Source: Nephrocerus scutellatus
Lineage: Eukaryota; Arthropoda; Insecta; Diptera; Pipunculidae
Assembly: GCA_947095585.1 (NCBI GenBank)
Contig: OX352762.1
Location: 93,222,249 to 93,286,248, forward strand
Length of the DNA stretch: 64,000 nt
Direction: 5' to 3'
Positions 46,265 to 57,626 of this stretch are shown here, one piece after another. The notes below the pieces were generated by a model. It was not told the origin of the DNA and did no database searches. It saw nothing but the letters and a program-made list of their open reading frames with translations. Position 1 is the first letter of the stretch, and each line of letters begins with the position of its first letter. The position numbers and the translations under genes were made by a program.

Positions 46265-47735
46265 GTTGCATATGCTCATATAATTTCTAATTGATTTTAG
46301 TCAAAATTCAGACAAAAAAAAACTATGAGATCGATATAGTATTTTCCAGAATCTTGTTTGTAGGAGACGCCCCAATTAACCCACAAACCAACTTCAAAAC
46401 ACTCGTGAAAATTCATTTTTTAAAAAAAGTGAAAATTTTGGTTGCCCTCCCTCAGAAAGGGGGCGTTTACTCCAAACATCACGTGTAAAAATAATATTCA
46501 CCTTTTATTTGGTACCAATATTTAGGCCCGCCCAATTTTAAACACACCCTTTTTTGAACATTTATGGAAAAGTGCGTTTTTGACTCTACCACCGGCAAGT
46601 TTGGTTCGATTGTATCATTTCGTACCAACTAACCCGCAAACCTGATTCCAAATACATGGGGCGTGTCTCCCATGCCCCATATGCAGCCCACGAAAGTGGG
46701 TGGTGTGGACATGAAGGAAGCGTAATTACCGTTCCGGACTATACTGCAGACATTCCATGTTTTTTTTCGATAAGTTATCATTTTTGGTCGTTAATGTCAT
46801 ACTTAAGAAGAAGAAAAAGAAGAAGAAAACAACAGCAGAACCTTCTGACCGTGGCCACAAAATTAAGCGAGGCTTGATATTCCAAAAATCTTCCATCTTA
46901 CCATGGAGCAACCAAGCGTAAAAATTGGATCTGCTTTTCATGTAGTACTTCATAGCTCCTTACTGCTCAGCATAAAGAACTGGAGGAATCTCAGGGTCTC
47001 TGATCTTTCGTCATGTTCTTCTTCGCATCATTTTAGTCTTCTGCTCTTAGTCGTATGCTTCAGCGCACAACTGCTGACTGTACCCTTGAGAACCACGCAA
47101 TTGCAAAATTTCTAAATATGCCTTCATGGCCGATAATTAGATTAAGTCATAATATAACCAAAAATTTGTCAACAAAAATTGACCGCTTGGACGACGTCGA
47201 ATCTGTTGAGATATTTCTTTGAAATACCGATACGTTGGAATATTTCACACGAGCGAGCTCAATTAGAAGAGTGCACTCAACTCTTCGCTGTACTTAGTGG
47301 ACCGTAGTTATGACTGTGTGGATGGCCATGGCATAAACGTTCAACACACCCACGCATACACAAACAATTGAAATGATTGATAAGCTGTCATTAGGTTCGG
47401 TCACTAGTTCACTTTTTACTAATAGAACGATACACGATACTCATCGAGGGAATGAGAGCGAAACGATATAAATGTACCTTGAACCACCTGAAAAGGAATG
47501 AATATTCAAATCGAGTAAATAAACGGTCGACGCAGAGATCTTTGGTGCTCACAGATCACCTATAACTGTCACTATTTGAATAGCTTGTAGCTATGTGTTG
47601 CACACACATAGCTGGACATCTTCCGCTTGAATATGATTTCCATTTTATGTACAGTGATTTGTTTGGACATTCCATGACGTTTTATTTATGGATTTTTAGA
47701 ATTTATACTTGCGACAATAATCAGTCATAATTTCA
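46265..47735. other. No supported gene
   Basis: Contains an AAG-type triplet run near 46805-46830 and a purine-rich or GC-richer segment with 'aacccacaaacc' and 'aacccgcaaacc' blocks at about 46378 and 46631 that look like two halves of a diverged repeat. No coding support. Confidence 0.4.
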
Positions 47736-47736
47736 T

Positions 47737-48118
47737 CATCATTTGTCTCTACAACCGGGGTCCGGTCCTGACCTTCCGCGAAAAATCTCTACATCGGTTC
47801 ATTTCGAGACAATTGGCATCCCAGCAAGTCTGGACGTACTGGTCTACGCCATCCTTAAAAAATATACTTAGTAGGCCTTGCTGTAGTGTCAGGATCCTCT
47901 TCGTTCACCCACCGAGCTTAATTCTGTTCACGATGTCGACATCGCAGTAACGCTCTTGCTGTTACATTTAACTCTCGGATCAATTTCTCCAATGCTAGCT
48001 ATAATAGGATGCAGGCCAATCCATCCCGTTGTCGGAGACCGATAAAGATATTGAGGGCTTGATAGTGATCTGGATATTTTTACTTGGCTTATGACATTAG
48101 TAATGGTCAACCTGCAGT
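47737..48118 (-). mobile_element. LINE-B copy 7, 3' fragment
   Basis: ATC-rich tail ('tttcatcatcatttgtctc'), the 3' untranslated text ('aaccggggtccggtcctgac') and then a jump to the palm ('cggatcaatttctccaatgc', 'cttggcttatgacattag'). It is cut at about 48118 by a sequence without similarity. Confidence 0.65.
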
Positions 48119-48219
48119 GTTCGTTAAATAGCTCAAAATTAGTGGTGCCTCAATTAGATAGCCTCAATTTGCGCATGACTGCGCTATTTTGATAACACTG
48201 TCCTCGGGAGACATATTAG

Positions 48220-49050
48220 GGGTTATTTAGATGATTTTTAAATCCAACTTGTAACCTTCAAGTACGACATCTTTTCGATAATTCTGTAATCCGAAAGTAC
48301 TGTACTTTTTCAGGCAGAAAAGTAAATAGTTAGCTCAGAGTGCGTATTTTGGCCCATGCTAAGGACGGACATTTGCAAAGATAAGGGACTTACCTCCTTA
48401 CAGCTCCTGCACAGAAGGTGTTACGACGAATACCCCTTACCCACCTTACCAGCATGGCTGCCCTTCAGTCAGTGACGCGTATTAATAGCCACGATTCCTG
48501 CAATATCATTCAGAAATTTTGAAAACAGCAATATTAGTTCTGAACTAATTGGACAATTGACTATTTCATTAGAATCGGTGTCCAAAATTATGACTTCCTT
48601 CGCTTTCTCATTAACCTTTATAATTCTGTGCCCTGGTTATGTCCAGGGTTTGGGTAATCAAAACCTCTTCCACTTAGGCCCTTTTCAAGTTTTTGATTGT
48701 CGTATAAATGGTTTTGATTGCGGATTAGCTGTCTTCATGTATTCCAATCTTTTCAATTTGTTCGGGCATACAAGCTTCCCTTATCTCTCTGCCTGGATGA
48801 CACAAGTCAGTCAGGAAGCCTGTATAACTTTGATAGGAATTAGTTTATCTGACCAGACAATTGCACCGACTCCATCCTTCATTTTTGTCCCATCAAGGTA
48901 GAATTGCACGTTAAATTGCTGCGCTATCCATCTGTCCTTCTAATTTCATTTAGTCGGAAACTCGACACCAAAGTTGGAGTTCAGGCAAGTTTAGGGGTGC
49001 AGTAGTCAGTAGAAGATTATATCGTACCAATCACCTTGATTTTCTGAGTA
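48220..49050 (-). mobile_element. I-group LINE fragment with RNase H, minus strand
   Basis: Minus-strand text: 'FYLDGTKMKDGVGAIVWSD' (the DGSK RNase H start, catalytic Asp present), then 'VIQAE' in the position of the conserved FQAE. Further on 'CAGAVRR', 'VPYLCKCPSLAWAKIRTL' resembles the C-terminal Cys-His end. Broken by stops throughout. The plus-strand frame at 48557-48901 is its antisense shadow. Confidence 0.55.
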
Positions 49051-49082
49051 ATTATATTCAGTGATAATTATTACGGAACTCA

Positions 49083-50185
49083 AATCATCCCCGGAAATAC
49101 TGATCGACGACCACAGCAACGAATAAGCCTAAACGATTTAAGAATATTCTCATTTTCACAACAGCCATCCGATTCCCTATAAAGGAGACATAACAGCAAT
49201 CCAGGAGATGCGGTGGACGCGGCATGGTGTCCTACAAAAAACATAATGTGCTTGGGTGGGTTTTCTAGTGACCAAAAGAGTGATCCCAACCGTTATCGCC
49301 TTTAAAGAAATAACCGAACGGCTATGCACCATTTGCCTGCCGCCGTCAGATGGATAATTCTGTCGGTCCTACGGCAAACAATGGAAATGTTGGGGAGCTA
49401 CAACCCAAAGAGGTCCACTTGATAATGGGACTAAGCATAAGTTAAGTAGCAGAATCACTCCCTTGAACTCGAACAGTCCCGATAGCGAAAACGACACTGA
49501 CGCAGAATTTTTACCAAAGATTATATGTACTGCAAGAACAAAGACCAACAACTATCCTATGCTACCGCCAGCAAGCAAAAATAATATAATATTTGACGCG
49601 ACACACTGTTGCGCTCCAAGGCCTAGCTTCTCGCAATTATTCGTGTTGTGCGTGTTATATATAGACATACAATTTTATTCCGTATCCGAAAGGCGAGTTG
49701 AAAAGCTTTCCGTGTAAAGTCATTACTCTCGGACGTTTGTCAGACATTCGCGAAATGTAGGACCGTGAAAAATACATTTGGTGTTTCTGGAATTTAAACC
49801 ACGAACCTCCTGCTCAGAAGAAGACTATAATGCGCTAACCACTAGAGTCATAGCGCCCAATTAGACGAAGTAAACAGAGCGATAAATCGGCTCAAGAACA
49901 ATAAGGCCTCTGAATCAAATGACATCCTAGCAGAGCGGATTAAACCAGGAGGGCCCGTACTACACCATGCAAGAGTATAACTTAGTAAAACCATGAGAAA
50001 ACTCGGCATCCCAAATAAACTGACAGGACTATGTAGGCTGACCATACGGATTACTATTAAGGCAATTCAACATTTATAACGGGTGGTTGGACTGGCCTGA
50101 ATCCTCTTCTCTAGCATTGAAGAAAGTAATTCGAGACCCTAATATAACGGCGAATATATAACTCCGCCACATGCAGGTTTACATC
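49083..50185 (+). mobile_element. LINE-B copy 8, split by SINE S1
   Basis: Endonuclease start (49140-49350: 'aggagatgcggtggac', 'gttatcgcctttaaag') and, after deletions, 'ctatgctaccgccagcaagca' at 49558-49578. The text resumes at about 49861 with 'agacgaagtaaacagagc' and continues through 'cataatatcgg'-like fingers, 'LGIPNKLTGLCRLTI'-like and 'GLRQGDGLA'-like text to 50150. The SINE interrupts a coding stretch exactly. Confidence 0.65.
49580..49860 (-). repeat. tRNA-derived SINE S1, copy d, nested in LINE-B
   Basis: Minus strand: 'gggcgctatgactctagtgg' (A-box area), 'tctgagcaggaggttcg', 'tggtttaaattccagaaac' (B-box area), then the body with 'cgcgaatgtctgacaaacg' and 'gagagtaatgacttt'. The flanking LINE-B text ('agca' / 'agacgaag') is contiguous in other copies. 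Confidence 0.7.
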
Positions 50186-50399
50186 ATTGGTAACAACCCA
50201 AGACAATACACAAGAAACACACGAGAGCATAACTTCCATAAATTATGTGATCTCTGAAGTTAAAAAATTCGGTGGCTAAACTAATATCTAAAATAGCTAA
50301 ATTATCGGCAATGTTGATGCCTTTAATCAGGCACCAAGCCAAGTCCAACCTTGATATGACATTGTGCAGACTGCATCGCGTCAAAACAGCACTAAGCAA

Positions 50400-50625
50400 C
50401 TAACTAGCATTGAGTATTTCGATTAAACCAGTGGTGGTGCCTAAGAAACCTTTTTCAAGATGGCATGGATTTTAGCCTGGAAGGCACTAGGATACTTTCC
50501 AAGAGGTATCCGTACCATGGTCTTTAGGCAGAAGACAATTCTACCCACTCAAGATTCTATTTTTTATCCAGGCGTGTGCCATACCTAAGGTATATAACCT
50601 GGTAGTTCTATCAGAGGGACTCCGG
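50400..50625 (-). mobile_element. Possible I-group LINE RNase H remnant
   Basis: Minus-strand text 'RIPLGKYPSAFQAKIHAIL' resembles the segment around the conserved FQAE of RNase H in I-group LINEs. Short and broken; weak. Confidence 0.35.
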
Positions 50626-50639
50626 AGCATATCTATTCC

Positions 50640-51075
50640 GGGTTTGTGTCTACCTACAACTCTCGGAGGCAGCTCTTAAGCTCTTGTTTTACTTCTTCGT
50701 GTGAAATCTGCTAGAAAATGCTGCCGTTAACATTGTGCATAGTAAAGAATTTTCAACCCTCCTAAATTCAAGTTAAAATATTGTCCTTCTCATGACGCTC
50801 AATTGGATCATGATGCCGCACACTATCAGCAAAAAATTCTCCTTACCTGTTGGACGATCTTCTTTTTTCTTTCGTTCATTAAATTTTATTCAGTTATATA
50901 GGTCGTTTTATGTAAATGTTTTTCTTTTATTGTTATTTAAACTTTGGCTGTTTTTCACACAGGTTGGCCTTATTTACATGGTATATAAGGAATTCTAATC
51001 GTTCGTCTGTGTGTATAGTAATTTATGTAATATGTATAAGGTTGTGATTATCTCCTTAGGTGTATTACAATATTC
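50640..51075. other. No gene seen
   Basis: AT-rich DNA downstream of the gene that ends at 51502. No frames with support. Confidence 0.4.
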
Positions 51076-51086
51076 TTCATTTATTT
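51076..51086 (-). terminator. Candidate polyadenylation signal
   Basis: AATAAA on the minus strand ('aaataaatg') about 420 bases after the stop codon of the CSGALNACT-type gene, giving a plausible 3' untranslated region. Other AATAAA motifs exist nearby because the DNA is AT-rich. Confidence 0.3.
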
Positions 51087-51501
51087 AGCTATTTCATAAA
51101 ATTATATATAATATATATAATTTATATAATGTAAAATAACAAATTGTTTAACAACGAATTAGTTACAAATATTTACAAAAAAACCACAAATATTTACAAA
51201 AAATCTCCATCCTTCGAATGGGACAGACAAATAACAACTTAAATCACACTGCAGTTGAACGTTGTGTCGTGTGCAATAAACATCCTTAGGATATGCGCCG
51301 ATTTAATAAATATCCATTACAAATACCAATTAAGAGAAGATAAGACCGCTTATCGCTACTTCTGTGCGCTGAATGGATTCGAGCTAAAGTTTTTGAGTTC
51401 GAAAATTGCTTGAGTAGTTGTAGTAGTAGTTGAGCCAATGTTAAGTATCAAAACTCCACCTTCCATATGCTCTCCTGATTGTCCAGATGAGACGACGACA
51501 A

Positions 51502-53274
51502 TCAAGTGTTCGCCTTTCGATGTCGGTTGTCGCTTGGTCGGAGAATTTTTTTGCCGCCAACAGCCGAATGGTGGGTTTTATTGTTGTACTTGCCGCTGCC
51601 GGAAACAGCTGATCCGGCTGACAATGGCGCCGATGGTTGGTCAAACAACGATGCTGCGACGGTTAGGTGTCCTTTGGACGGCTGCAGAATGCTATTGCCC
51701 GGCGTGTGACTATTGTTGTCCTGATAATGGGCTGCAATATCATCACGAAACGCCAAGAATCCTAATTGTGCATGTGAGGCTTCATTTAGTGCTCGCGACC
51801 TGATGCAGGCGCGATATTGATCGGCTGTTAGACGTTGCCCGCTCGTGACACCGGTGCAGACCTAGAAATGCGGACACAACACAAAGAGATTAAAAAGATT
51901 ATTGATTCATATGAGAGCGTGAGGATAAAAACATCGAGTAAAGGCGTAGGTATAGAGCATTTGAAGCGTATCGCAAGAATTGCAACTGAGCTGGTTTCTC
52001 CACCTCGCGGAATGCAACTGGATAGATCTTTTTTATGCATTTTTTCGCCGTCCTTTTATAAATCAATAAACTACAAGTTATCCTCCATGAGTCGACAAAC
52101 AAGAAACTACTAATTTGGAAATTCCATGTCGTAACAAACATACTCACCTTGGGATGCCATATGTGAAATATTCCAGGATCTGTAGCACGAATTATTTTTA
52201 TATTCGAACGAACGTACTTTCGATAGAGCATCACATCCTCGCCGCCCCATCCGACGATTTCCTCATCAAATCCACGTATCTTAAGGAAATCTGACCTGAA
52301 TAAGAAATTGTTTAAGCGGAAGAGAAAAACAAGAATAGACGAGGGTGGTTTGAAAGTTTCGCATTCTGAACAAAAAGAAAACTCGGAAGTTTACAAAATC
52401 TTCGACCATCGTTACATCGGTTTCCTTAAGGCCGCAAACTTTTTAATCCACCCTCGTACAAGTATTGAAAAGCAGTGAAAAAATAATGTGTTTTTTTTTT
52501 GCACGCGCTTGTATTTGTGTGTGCCAGCAGGACTATTTACTGAATTGCTAAGTATCAGCATTTCCGACTTCGCAACCACTCCCGAGTAAAATCACACAAC
52601 ATAAAAATTCAAATCGGCATATCACACAAAACGAGGACACAGGAAAAAATAAGAGGAGGAGAGTTTTGGATGAATGAATCTCGAACGAAAAAACAAAAAT
52701 TGGTGGAACGTACTCAAGTCGCCAAAAGCAAAAAGTCCGATACGATTATAGCCGTTTACGTGCTAAATGATTTATGAAAATTCAAAGGGGACAGAAGCGG
52801 AAGGGGCATAAAACATCCTTAATACACTCGCACAGTGACACACATGTTGTACAATCTCAATGTGAATTCGCCTCACTTAATATGGCTCCGTGTGCCAGCT
52901 TACCTGTACTGGCAAGTCATGCCGTAGCCAAAATCACGCCAGAACCCAGTGTCCCGAGAAATCAGCAGTTGATCGGTTTCAGGTGGAACTTCCTTGCCTT
53001 GCAGTGTATAGACAACGTGCGGATTATACAAGCTGAACACGACCGGGTAGTAAACCTTTAGTTGAGGAAAATGAAAAATCAAATCACGAAAAACAGGATA
53101 TTAGAGGGTTACTTTTTTTTCGTATACGTAGACGTACAGCAAAACAGGGAGAGAACTCCTCACACCACCTCAGACCAAATGAGCTATTCCAAAATGGAAC
53201 TACTCACTTGGTTCATTTTCAATTTCAATTTTGAATAGTTCGTTTGCCATCGAAGGATATTGATATTTTCCACA
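51502..53274 (-). CDS. Chondroitin sulfate N-acetylgalactosaminyltransferase, last four exons
   Basis: Golgi enzyme that adds N-acetylgalactosamine in chondroitin sulfate synthesis. Minus-strand exons: 53274-53208, 53055-52904, 52295-52148 and 51861-51502 (stop), all GT-AG with matching phases (0, 2, 0). The spliced text includes '[19 protein letters not shown]', '[19 protein letters not shown]', '[14 protein letters not shown]' (conserved glycosyltransferase motif), '[11 protein letters not shown]' and '[19 protein letters not shown]'. These match the catalytic C-terminus of the CSGALNACT family better than chondroitin synthases (which have GWGxEDVDLF). The family usually ends soon after the 'SKAMNEASH' stretch; here a Ser/Asn/Gly-rich tail of about 80 residues follows. 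The N-terminal anchor, stem and DxD exons lie upstream, beyond 53274. The first listed exon is the least certain. Confidence 0.88.
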
Positions 53275-53689
53275 CTGGGAAAATCAAAGCATTCATGAGA
53301 GAGAAATGTGCTATATACTTCTCACGGGTGTATGGCTCTGGAAGGCCAACACATGGTTAGGAGTCCTTAAAAACGTGCACTCGGTCAGTGATGTGCAATA
53401 TATTAGAAGGAACTGCATTTTACCTTGAAGCAATAATTTCGATAACAACATCAACAGAAGCTCGATTTGAATTTCAAAATCTATGGCGGAAGGATTAATG
53501 TTGCCAACGGGATGGAAGTTTGCTTCGGTTCAAAATTTTTTTAATGAAAGTGTTAAAGAAGTTCCATCACACTTAAGTTTCTCTACCTAATATAACTAAC
53601 TTAGTACACAGTCAAAAAAAATTCTGATGGTCAAAGAGAAAATCGAATAATATACAACCTTTACTGTATGTAAGTACAGGAGAGTCAAG

Positions 53690-53770
53690 ATGCTAGTTGT
53701 CACATGCATATAGAAAAACCTACTTAATTCAAATGATTTCTATGATAAGATATAAAAATGGGTGTATTCC
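53690..53770. other. Intron or spacer
   Basis: AT-rich sequence leading into LINE-B copy 9; probably intronic if upstream exons of the gene at 51502-53274 lie further right. Confidence 0.3.
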
Positions 53771-53774
53771 ATTA

Positions 53775-54592
53775 TGTCTGGTTGCGAGTGGCTCCATCAG
53801 GAGATACCCAGGTGGCTTTGTGGATATTTTTACGCGAAAACCTTGTACTCGCAACGACCAAATTATTGCTTCCTGCTATCTCCATGACTCGTTGTCCATT
53901 GTCATTAGTATTCTCGTGTAAGCTATGAGTGCCAACGTACTGCCTGAATACTGGCTCCCTACCTATTTAGGCATTCATATCACCCAGAATGATTTTTACA
54001 TCATACTGAGGGCAGGCATGGAGCTCCCGTTCGACTGATTCAAAGAATTCTTCTTTTTCATCTTCTGGGGAATCCTCTGTAGGTGCGTGAACGTTTATGA
54101 GGCCTATGTTTTTAAATTTGCCCCACACGTGAAGGGTGGCATAGCCGTTCATTTATTGCTTTAAAGCCGATAACGGTGGGTTTCATTCTTTTGCTGACTA
54201 GAAACCCCACCCCGAGCACATGATGTCTTGCATGACAGCTGTAATATATGTCATATTCTGATTTTTGTGAGACACCATTCCCTGTCCACCGCATCTCCTG
54301 GATTGCTGTTATGTCAGTCTATATTTAGACAGGGTATCAGCCAGCTGCTGTGCAGCTCGAGCTCTATACAGTGAGCGTACGTTCAGTGAGAAAATTCTTA
54401 AATCGTTTAGCCGTTTTCGTTGCCGTGATCGTCGTCGTTCATCAGTGTATCCGAGGCTGATTTTGGGTTCGGTAATAATAATTTTTTACAGGCAAGGTTA
54501 TTGACCTCGCGCCAACCTTACTTTGAAGGGACTAGCCCGATCATTCAGCTTTTCCTCCATTGGAGGAAAATTACCGGTGGCCACCACGTGGA
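53775..54592 (-). mobile_element. LINE-B copy 9, endonuclease part
   Basis: Minus strand: 'MRWTGNGVSQKSEYDIYYS', 'VLGVGFLVSKRMKP' (54112-54294), 'LINVHAPTEDSPEDEKEEF', 'CPQYDVKIILGDMNA' (53967-54152), then 'ATWVSPDGA' counterpart near 53800. The best-preserved endonuclease of the family; the missing base run near 54140 breaks the frame. The 5' end is cut at 54592 within 'ccaccacgtgga', where a piece of Jockey/CR1-type LINE begins. Confidence 0.75.
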
Positions 54593-54915
54593 ATTTTTTA
54601 GTAAGTTTTTCTTCTATTCTTTTGGACTTTTCCCAAAGAGTTGGAAAACAGCCTGTAACCAATAAAAGCGAACCGTCATTAATTTCCTCGTTCCGACATT
54701 CGCTAACATTCGCACTTGACAAGGTCATGGAAACGCGTTGCCTAAAACGACGCCAGACCTAGTTTACTCTCTCAGACCTGGCTTCAATTTCGAAGGAGTG
54801 TATATTCGCTCAAAACTTCTGTGCCTCCACGTTTGTATGATTAACAGGCTATCAAGACGCATGTGCATTGCATAGACATCTCCTCTTTTCCTGTATTAAA
54901 TTACTAAACGCCAAC
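54593..54915 (+). mobile_element. Jockey/CR1-type LINE fragment
   Basis: 'aaccgtcattaatttcctcg' followed by 'aaggtcatggaaacgcgttg' parallels 40170-40240 of the longer copy (finger region, KVMET). From 54800 the 3' end ('cacgtttgtatgatt', 'acatctcctcttttcc') matches 41085-41150 and the window start. The palm is deleted. Confidence 0.6.
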
Positions 54916-55825
54916 ACTGTTATTAGAATTATAGGGGTGGAAGTCCCTTTCATTCGTGTTCATTTTTAGCTCAATTTTTATCATGATTAGTTTTTTAATA
55001 AAAATTTTATCAGGTGTGACATTCAGTGTCAGTCGAATGGTTTGTCTAGGGACGATCCAGATTTTCCCCGGCCGACTATTGGATACGAGTGTAATTATTT
55101 ATAATTTTTGTAGTCGGTAGATATTCAAATTGTTGTTAAATATTAAGATTGAATAACTAAGAGAAATTCAAATGAGCCTCTTCCATCCAGTAAAATAAAA
55201 ACAAAATCAAACTGCCTAATCACACCACGCAAAATGGGAATAACAAAATCGGTATTCAGATTTGAGGAAAATTACCAAATCCATTAGTTCTAAATCCATT
55301 TGAATGAAAAATTACAACAGAAACAAAGCCCGATGCTCTATACTCGCATCAACCGTTCGACGGCAGCCAATGTATATATCGATGGAAGCGTAATCCTCTT
55401 TCGGAAAATTACAAATCATAAATTATCAGAATATCGCATACGCAAATATTCAAATCGAGTAGAGTAAGCGGGATGCAAAGCAGCTTTTCTACGAAATTGA
55501 GCCGGAAATTACAAATGAGTTACAGTTGGTAGTCACTGGCCATAACTTAGAGTGTGCACTAAAAAGTTTCTGTAAATGTTATTGCAGCATTTTATTGAAC
55601 TTTTATACTTCGAGCTCGTTCACCGCAGGTAATTTGTTCATCAATTTCGATGTGAGCTTAGTTAAAGAGAAGATTCGCCTAAGGACGCACGGACGAACGA
55701 AATTAGTTTTATTTTAATTTTTGTAGAATTCGTGTGGTTTTGTTAGAATCCTATACCTACCCAACTGAGTAGGATAGCACTAGATAATTGCTAAGAAAAT
55801 CAGATCACAGTATCGTTGGCTAGTT
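54916..55825. other. No gene seen
   Basis: AT-rich, no motif or repeat recognised. Confidence 0.4.
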
Positions 55826-55828
55826 GGT

Positions 55829-56437
55829 TTGTCAGTATCCACTGCACCTCTCTTGGCCTGTCGCTCGTTATCTCCATATTATTTACTCGTATCTAAGCCT
55901 ATACTCGTGTGCGATAGACATTCTCATTACACTAAAGTGGGCGGACGAAGGTTGTTCGACAACAGCCATTATTATAACGAAAGCTATAAGACTACATTTA
56001 GGTCTGCTTTTTCTACACCGCCAGAAGCAACTTATCCGACAAATGTGAACGCCACCCGGCTGCTGGCTTCGAAATACAATTTAATTGAGTTCCATCGAGA
56101 AACCAATGTAATCACCAGCATCGAACGCTCTGGCGCTGGTCCTGTGGTGAATACCAAAATATCCAGCCGATGCTGTGTGTGTGAAAGAGAATTGAACGAA
56201 AATGAAATCAGCCGAGAAATAATTCACACCTCCGGCCCGTTGGTTGGAGCTCGGATCGGCCTGCTGCCTTTATGTTGCAACGAGGATGCTCACCTAATAA
56301 TAGGATTAAAGTTTTGTTTGTCGAGCCGAAATTGGATGGCAGCCAAAATCAAGACTAAGGAAACACTTCAACAGCCCATATTGTGGTGCAAAAGGGGTCG
56401 TCGCACACAACAAGAAGATTGCAAAATTAAGAGCTAA
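55829..56437 (+). CDS. Unknown 202-codon open frame
   Basis: By length this is one of the longest frames here not explained by a transposon. Text such as 'NESYKTTFRSAFSTPPEATY', 'NATRLLASKYNLIEFHRETN' and 'SSRCCVCERELNENEISREI' has balanced, protein-like composition with a CxxCxxCC-like cysteine group ('RCCVCERE', later 'LLPLCCNED'). A potential acceptor ('ttactcgtatctaag') at 55896 suggests the true coding part may start there rather than at the first ATG. No donor was identified before the stop at 56437. I do not recognise a family. It could be an exon, a decayed gene or chance. Confidence 0.35.
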   Translation: MSVSTAPLLACRSLSPYYLLVSKPILVCDRHSHYTKVGGRRLFDNSHYYNESYKTTFRSAFSTPPEATYPTNVNATRLLASKYNLIEFHRETNVITSIERSGAGPVVNTKISSRCCVCERELNENEISREIIHTSGPLVGARIGLLPLCCNEDAHLIIGLKFCLSSRNWMAAKIKTKETLQQPILWCKRGRRTQQEDCKIKS

Positions 56438-56439
56438 GC

Positions 56440-57160
56440 GCACAATAGTACGAGTAGTTGCTGCAGCGCTGTGCATGAAGCCTTCCCGCTGAATCATAGA
56501 ACCATTATAAATATTGGTAAGCATCGCGAAGCATTGAAGCCTTTTCAATTCGACGCTGTGCCGACACAGAATCTCTTGACTAAAGTGCCTAAACGTAATC
56601 CTGATGTACTTTTGCGAAAGACTTATTTCTTTCACAAAGGAAAAGCCTACAACAACAACTATGGTGATAATGATTATGATAATAGTGATGTCGCGCGATA
56701 TCACCGTCATTGCCTCTACCGTCGACAGCACAGGAGACGACTTATTTTCTGAACTTTTCAAACTTTTCCAAAAGGAATAAATCGACATGCAATATGATTT
56801 ACGAACGGAATCATTTCCTCCCCCAAAAAGGTGGTGGAAAGTTTATGGTAGTAGTTGGGAAAAGTAGAAAAGGACTTTTCATAAGACGTTCTTTGTAGCT
56901 CAAAACAATGCTATTCACAAATATGCTTGTAATCTGATTACAAAATCAAATTAAATGGATTTTTCTTCCTTTCAAGATTGTGTTTTATGCTGTTCTTGGA
57001 AATTTTTTGTCTGACGCAATTAATAAAGAATATAATATTTTGTATTGTCAAGCTATCAAAATCTATCTCATAACACTTCAAAATATTGTTTACACAACAT
57101 GAAGTTTGGTAAGATTTTGTTTGGTTTCAGATGCCACATTTTTAAGTTGTTATTCCCTGC
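56440..57160. other. No supported gene
   Basis: Open frames exist on both strands at 56306-56788 and 56471-56752 but they overlap each other and show no motif. Simple 'gataatgat' repeats near 56662-56690. Confidence 0.35.
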
Positions 57161-57164
57161 TCGT

Positions 57165-57262
57165 CATCAGCGAAAAAAATCTATCAACCGGTCCCGATTT
57201 TGCGCCGATGTCATCCAGTTTGGCATTCCTTAAAAGTGGGCGTCCTGGTCTGCGCCTGGTCT
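57165..57262 (-). mobile_element. LINE-B 3' scrap
   Basis: 'aaaaatctatcaaccggtcccg', 'gccgatgtcatccagtttgg' and 'gggcgtcctggtctgcgcc' match the 3' untranslated end of LINE-B at 5048-5115 and 44690-44765. The tail itself is missing. Confidence 0.55.
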
Positions 57263-57344
57263 AAAACCTATAACACTATCCTTTCTTCTAAAAACTCTGG
57301 ACTTTGTTAGAAGTATGAATAAAAAACAAAGTGAAACCCAGGGC

Positions 57345-57626
57345 GCTGTCTCAACATGTGTAATGCAAGGGTAGCTCTGCATACATACACTTTCGCGACT
57401 ATTTGTATTGTGCTTGTATATTTCTGAATAAATGGAAGGGACCTAATGTCGTATACGAACGGCAAATTGAGAAGCTTTCTGTGACAAGTTATTACTCTCG
57501 GACATTTGTCAGACATTCGCGAGAGGTGGGACCGTGAAAAATACTTTTGGTGTTACTGGGATTCGAACCACGAACCTCCTGCTCAAAAGTCCATGCAACC
57601 ACTAACCCACGGACACACTCGCCTTA
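57345..57626 (-). repeat. tRNA-derived SINE S1, copy e
   Basis: The best-kept copy. Minus strand: 'gtgtgtccgtgggttagtgg' (A box), 'acttttgagcaggaggttcg', 'tggttcgaatcccag' (perfect B box GTTCGAATCC), then the body 'tctcgcgaatgtctgacaaa', 'gagagtaataacttgtcaca' and 'gaaagcttctcaatttgccg'. Confidence 0.75.

Noticed and set aside
48557..48901. 114-codon plus-strand frame with a signal-peptide-like start
   Set aside because: The opposite strand reads as a LINE RNase H (FYLDGTKMKDGVG), which explains it better.
51438..51803. 121-codon plus-strand frame with many cysteines
   Set aside because: Antisense shadow of the last exon of the CSGALNACT-type gene.
56306..56788. 160-codon minus-strand frame overlapping the 55.8-56.4-kb plus frame
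   Set aside because: Ile/Val run comes from a GATAAT-like repeat; the opposite-strand frame has better composition.
57345..57626. tRNA gene on the minus strand
   Set aside because: Perfect B box but no matching acceptor stem, and the same head plus body is repeated at other loci: a SINE.
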